A DNA stretch of 64,000 nucleotides from Eremothecium cymbalariae DBVPG#7215. Lineage: Eukaryota > Ascomycota > Saccharomycetes > Saccharomycetales > Saccharomycetaceae. Each line of letters starts with the position of its first letter. Position 1 is the first letter of the stretch. The stretch lies in contig NC_016452.1 in NCBI RefSeq assembly GCF_000235365.1, positions 668,001-732,000 on the forward strand, read 5' to 3'. The position numbers were made by a program, and so were the translations under genes. This document shows positions 60,656-64,000 of this stretch, piece by piece. The notes beneath the pieces were generated by a model. That model was not told the origin of the DNA, did not search any database, and saw nothing but the letters and a program-made list of their open reading frames with translations.

Positions 60656-63217
60656 TTAGTCAGCGATCGGTCCATTTCTAGGCCTAATTTCTTCATCTTC
60701 ATCGTCATCGTCTTCAAAATCTTCAACGTCATCCTTGTCATTAGAAACTGGAGGTCTCTGGAAATCTTTAGCATGTGCTAATGAAATCTTACGTAAAACA
60801 GCAGCATTTTTGATACGTCTATGTGTCGGTTGAGGACTCTCCAAAGTGTTCACCCCAATAGCATCTTCTAAAGAAGTCTTTGTCCTCTTCAAACTGAGTC
60901 TTTCACCAAGGAATTCCAAACCAATTTCATTTTCATAATTGGAGGAGCTAACAGGGTATGGAAGTGGGGTCTCACCTGTTATCTTGAACAAGTGAACATT
61001 GGCGACATGTTCATTTTCGACACGGAAAATTACCCAAATAAACCTGCGGATAACTTCAACTGCTGCAAGACCGAAAGATGCAATGGCACTCTGTTGTATT
61101 ACCTTAGGGGCCAAAGTATAAATAATCCATTGGAATCTAGCCGCCACATTAAATATCATGGCAACGTAATAAATTAACCTGCGCCATTTTGAATACAGTC
61201 GGCTTTCCCAATTACGTTTGCCTGCCAGATATAGGTCGTCCCTTAAAAACATATTCTCAGATTGAGGTTGAAATAACGACCAATCCATTACTAAATCCCA
61301 AATTGAAGTATACGCTGAATTAATGATGGCTATAATCACAAACCATGTACGATAAGTAGGCTCGTTTTGTGAGATTCTGTTCATGCACAGAGTAATATTA
61401 TAAAATATACTCATCATATACTTTCCAGCATTTAACAAATGTGGAAACCAGTCGTTAGAATCAAAGTATCTTCTGAAGCACTGCATTAATCTCCAGTAAC
61501 TTGGAACGCATGATAAAATACCCATAGACTTTAGATGGGAAGAGCCGCACATGCCATAAGGCTCTCCAACGTATACGCAAATTATAGTGGCAATACCAGC
61601 AATGGAGTAAGTCAATGAGCAAGCGATATCACCGATAAAGAAGTCTCTAAACTGAATCGGATATGCTCCGGAGAATATCAGTCTAATGAGCGATACAGTC
61701 AGCCAAGTCCTAGTTTTCTTCAACATAGACCAATAAGGAAGAACATTGTACGGGCACAACAGTAAGATGACACTTAACGCTGTCCAAATTGAGAACCATG
61801 GGTTCAGATTACGCGTTAAAAAGCTAACCAACGAAATTGTGCAACAAAGGAAGAAAGCTAAATTTGCCATATAAAATTGTCCTGGTATTTGCGTTGTAGA
61901 GAAGTCATTATTGAAGAGCATATTTCCATGTCTAGAATGAATTTCACCGAACATAATAAAGCGATAGTTTATCTTCGTTCTAAACCAGATAAAACAATTT
62001 AGGCAAAATAAAATCGCCATAAAAAATATTAAATACCATCCTCCCCATAAAGGTAATAGTATTTTATGCATATAACTGTTAATTTCAGCATGGATACCAG
62101 TATATAGCATATATGCTAATAAGATAGTTGTCATTCCAAGGTAAGTACCACCAAAAAACATATAAATTATCGAATTATTGGTCTTATGAATAATTTCTTC
62201 GTTCAAAGAGTATTGCAGGGATAAGGTTCTTAGCTTCTGCATATGTCTCTTCCGATCCCTAGTCGAATCTGATAATGCATCTGTATACCATTGAGAAACA
62301 TTCTCTTCCCAGTATGTAAGCGGATCCTTCTCCAATGAAGTAGATAATTTGGTAGAAGGCTGGGACATCGAATTAGATTTTTGCAAATTTTTGGCATACA
62401 AACGCAAGTTCTGACCCAAGTGTTGAAACATGGCAAACTGTTCGTTCGCATATGCCATAAACTTTTTGACTTCACTTGTATTACAAGTCTTGTCAAACTT
62501 TTTAACTATCTTCCGGAACCCTGTTACATTTAAATCTCGATACTTCTTCAGAAATTGTATAAACACGTAAAACTCAAGCAATGCATTTGCCAACTGTTGC
62601 TTGATTTGCCTTGGGGATAAGTCCTTTACCGTAAAAGTTTCTTCATGCTGTGCATAGCGTACACCATTTGAGGACTCACTATTATTACGTCTATACTTTG
62701 CAGGCAACGATGGCATCAGTTCAAGCTCCTGCAAACGATGAACTAACTTATCCATCATACTCCGTTCCTGCAATGGTGCTGCACGCCCTCTCAGGGGACT
62801 ATCCGGGCTCTCAGGAGAGTCTTGCAATGCACCTAACGTTTCTTCCGTCTCTTCAAGTCCTTTAGTTGCCCCGTAGCTCAGCCCTTTATCCTTTTTAGTA
62901 CCATAAATATGCATTTGATGCTGTAGAACATTAAATTTACTGCCACAGCTATCTAACTGCCACTGATAAAACTCACTACATTTCTGCAATTCTACTCCAA
63001 TTATCCAATCATCGATAAACTCAACGACCAGCTGTTCTTGTATTGTACTATAACAATTCTCATCTCTCAAAGGTTGATTAAACTGTGTTGCTATAGCATC
63101 ACTCGTCCTCAAACGTTCCTTATATCGTTTGAGCTTTTTCTTACCCAACTTGTAATCGATATATTTATCTCTCCACTCTGGAACGGAAGATTCCCGTAGG
63201 TACTCAGCAAACTTCAT
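60656..63217 (-). CDS. SYG1: SPX-EXS domain membrane protein Syg1
   Basis: An 853-residue protein (902 in S. cerevisiae). The N-terminal SPX domain (about 1-265) starts MKFAEYLRESSVPEWRDKYIDYKLGKKKLKR and includes the inositol-pyrophosphate-binding Lys-rich helices (NVTGFRKIVKKFDKTC). Membrane segments follow from about 345, and the EXS domain lies at about 570-770 (GMCGSSHLKSMGILSCVPSYWRLMQCFRRY). The C-terminal tail is acidic. Homologs (XPR1, PHO1) export phosphate; S. cerevisiae Syg1 was found as a suppressor of G-protein alpha-subunit loss. It corresponds to YIL047C. Confidence 0.95.
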   Translation of the reverse strand: MKFAEYLRESSVPEWRDKYIDYKLGKKKLKRYKERLRTSDAIATQFNQPLRDENCYSTIQEQLVVEFIDDWIIGVELQKCSEFYQWQLDSCGSKFNVLQHQMHIYGTKKDKGLSYGATKGLEETEETLGALQDSPESPDSPLRGRAAPLQERSMMDKLVHRLQELELMPSLPAKYRRNNSESSNGVRYAQHEETFTVKDLSPRQIKQQLANALLEFYVFIQFLKKYRDLNVTGFRKIVKKFDKTCNTSEVKKFMAYANEQFAMFQHLGQNLRLYAKNLQKSNSMSQPSTKLSTSLEKDPLTYWEENVSQWYTDALSDSTRDRKRHMQKLRTLSLQYSLNEEIIHKTNNSIIYMFFGGTYLGMTTILLAYMLYTGIHAEINSYMHKILLPLWGGWYLIFFMAILFCLNCFIWFRTKINYRFIMFGEIHSRHGNMLFNNDFSTTQIPGQFYMANLAFFLCCTISLVSFLTRNLNPWFSIWTALSVILLLCPYNVLPYWSMLKKTRTWLTVSLIRLIFSGAYPIQFRDFFIGDIACSLTYSIAGIATIICVYVGEPYGMCGSSHLKSMGILSCVPSYWRLMQCFRRYFDSNDWFPHLLNAGKYMMSIFYNITLCMNRISQNEPTYRTWFVIIAIINSAYTSIWDLVMDWSLFQPQSENMFLRDDLYLAGKRNWESRLYSKWRRLIYYVAMIFNVAARFQWIIYTLAPKVIQQSAIASFGLAAVEVIRRFIWVIFRVENEHVANVHLFKITGETPLPYPVSSSNYENEIGLEFLGERLSLKRTKTSLEDAIGVNTLESPQPTHRRIKNAAVLRKISLAHAKDFQRPPVSNDKDDVEDFEDDDDEDEEIRPRNGPIAD

Positions 63218-63680
63218 TCTAGAGCTGAGTTATGATGTGTTTGGTCTGCATACACTACCTTCATTTACTTTTGAGTATGATAAATACCGTGAGAGTGTCT
63301 GGTTTAATGACATATTCATAATACAGTACAGGCAATCTACCTATGTTAGAAAGTCGAGTCGTCCACGATCCGGACTAACATGTACCCGGTCCTGTCCGGA
63401 ATCCGGACAGGACCCTAGAACACGGACAGATTATATAATCTCGGTATTTTTCACCGGAATTGCTTATGATTCATGTTTTACCTTCGACTCAACTTCGTCG
63501 ACAGAATGTAAAGGTTAGTCATAGAATTCCCAATTGAAGAGCATATGATATATTCATCAACATTTTTCACATATCTAGGGTACTTTTAAACTTAACGTTG
63601 CCGTAACTGCTGTTGTATTTTTAAAAAGTTTAATTTGCGCATACTATTAATTCGTCGTCAGCCAAAAGTTAACAATTACC
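63218..63680. other. Divergent SYG1/HIS1 promoter region
   Basis: A 463-bp spacer. It contains the perfect palindrome at 63388-63414, further CGGAC/GTCCG copies around it, and a TGATTCA near 63466 that resembles a weak Gcn4 site for HIS1. No gene. Confidence 0.6.
63388..63414. repeat. 27-bp perfect palindrome (13-bp arms, one central base)
   Basis: GGTCCTGTCCGGA, then A, then its exact reverse complement TCCGGACAGGACC. The centre reads CGG-AAT-CCG, an inverted CGG pair with three-base spacing as bound by zinc-cluster dimers. Additional ATCCGGAC (63369-63376) and ACGGACAG (63422-63429) copies flank it. Confidence 0.92.
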
Positions 63681-64000
63681 ATGGACTTGGTCAACCATCT
63701 TACGGACAGGCTGCTATTTGCAATTCCCAAAAAGGGACGGCTTTATGAAAAATCTGTAGAGCTATTAAAGATTTCTGATATTAAGTTTTATCGTTCCAAC
63801 AGGCTTGATATTGCATTGTGCACTTCAATGCCAATTGCGTTGATTTTTCTTCCTGCAGCGGATATTCCTACATTTGTAGGCGAGGGGAAATGTGATTTGG
63901 GTATCACCGGACTGGATCAAGTCCGTGAATCCGAGGTTGATGTGGAAGTTTGTATGGATCTCAACTATGGTATTTGTCGTTTACAAGTCCAAGTACCAGA
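63681..64000 (+). CDS. HIS1: ATP phosphoribosyltransferase, 5' part only (runs off right edge)
   Basis: The first 106 residues are present. They start MDLVNHLTDRLLFAIPKKGR, with the family-typical FAIPKKGRLYEKSVELL and FVGEGKCDLGITGLDQVRES blocks. The enzyme makes phosphoribosyl-ATP, the first and feedback-controlled step of histidine synthesis. It corresponds to YER055C, and its orientation relative to SYG1 and RPL34 fits the merged order. The rest of the gene (S. cerevisiae His1 is 297 residues) lies beyond the window. Confidence 0.96.
   Translation, partial: MDLVNHLTDRLLFAIPKKGRLYEKSVELLKISDIKFYRSNRLDIALCTSMPIALIFLPAADIPTFVGEGKCDLGITGLDQVRESEVDVEVCMDLNYGICRLQVQVP

Overview
This window is nuclear DNA from a budding yeast of the family Saccharomycetaceae. 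The evidence is compact, mostly intronless genes with clear Saccharomyces cerevisiae orthologs, a ribosomal protein intron with GTATGT and TACTAAC splice signals, a eukaryotic tRNA-Ser(UGA), and yeast regulatory motifs (MCB, Gcn4, Rap1, CACGTG). The species cannot be fixed from sequence alone. Genes that S. cerevisiae carries on two separate duplicated segments are interleaved here in a single tract. That points to a lineage that did not pass through the whole-genome duplication, such as Kluyveromyces, Lachancea, Eremothecium, Torulaspora or Zygosaccharomyces.

Layout. Bases 1-19.7 kb form one ancestral block, matching S. cerevisiae YLR083-086 merged with YDR107-109: SMC4 (cut by the left edge), ARP6, a FGGY D-ribulokinase, a large polyglutamine GCR1/HOT1-family transcription factor that has no counterpart at either S. 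cerevisiae locus, RAX2, TRS85 and an EMP70/TMN2-type TM9 protein. At about 19.7-20.0 kb the block changes to a second one matching YER055-070 merged with YIL047-066: RNR1/RNR3, FIS1, EFM4, YRB2, ARC15, ARG5,6, SNP1, NOT4, RGI1, tRNA-Ser, ICL1, VHR1, a YIL055C-like protein, THO1, GPP1, CEM1, DFG10, an FCY2-type permease, a broken unknown gene, PCL6/7, PET117, HMF1/MMF1, RPL34, NEO1, SYG1 and the start of HIS1.

The genes are ordinary housekeeping and regulatory genes and do not form a pathway cluster. Themes present are chromosome structure (SMC4, ARP6), membrane traffic (TRS85, EMP70, NEO1, SYG1), amino acid synthesis (ARG5,6 with a Gcn4 site, HIS1), mitochondrial function (FIS1, CEM1, PET117, HMF1), carbon metabolism (ICL1, GPP1, RGI1) and RNA biology (SNP1, NOT4, THO1, RPL34).

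The points most worth a second look are two reading-frame lesions and several unexplained intergenic structures. An unknown gene at 51.3-51.7 kb has a TAA lying exactly on the junction of a 9-bp tandem duplication. HMF1 has a one-base frameshift in a run of nine C. A 25-bp perfect inverted repeat lies between NOT4 and RGI1. A 28-bp triplicate with a CACGTG in each copy lies next to the tRNA. A four-copy 10-bp CTCGAG array lies in front of CEM1. A perfect 13-bp-arm CGG/CCG palindrome lies between SYG1 and HIS1. No mobile element, CRISPR array, centromere or viral sequence was recognised.
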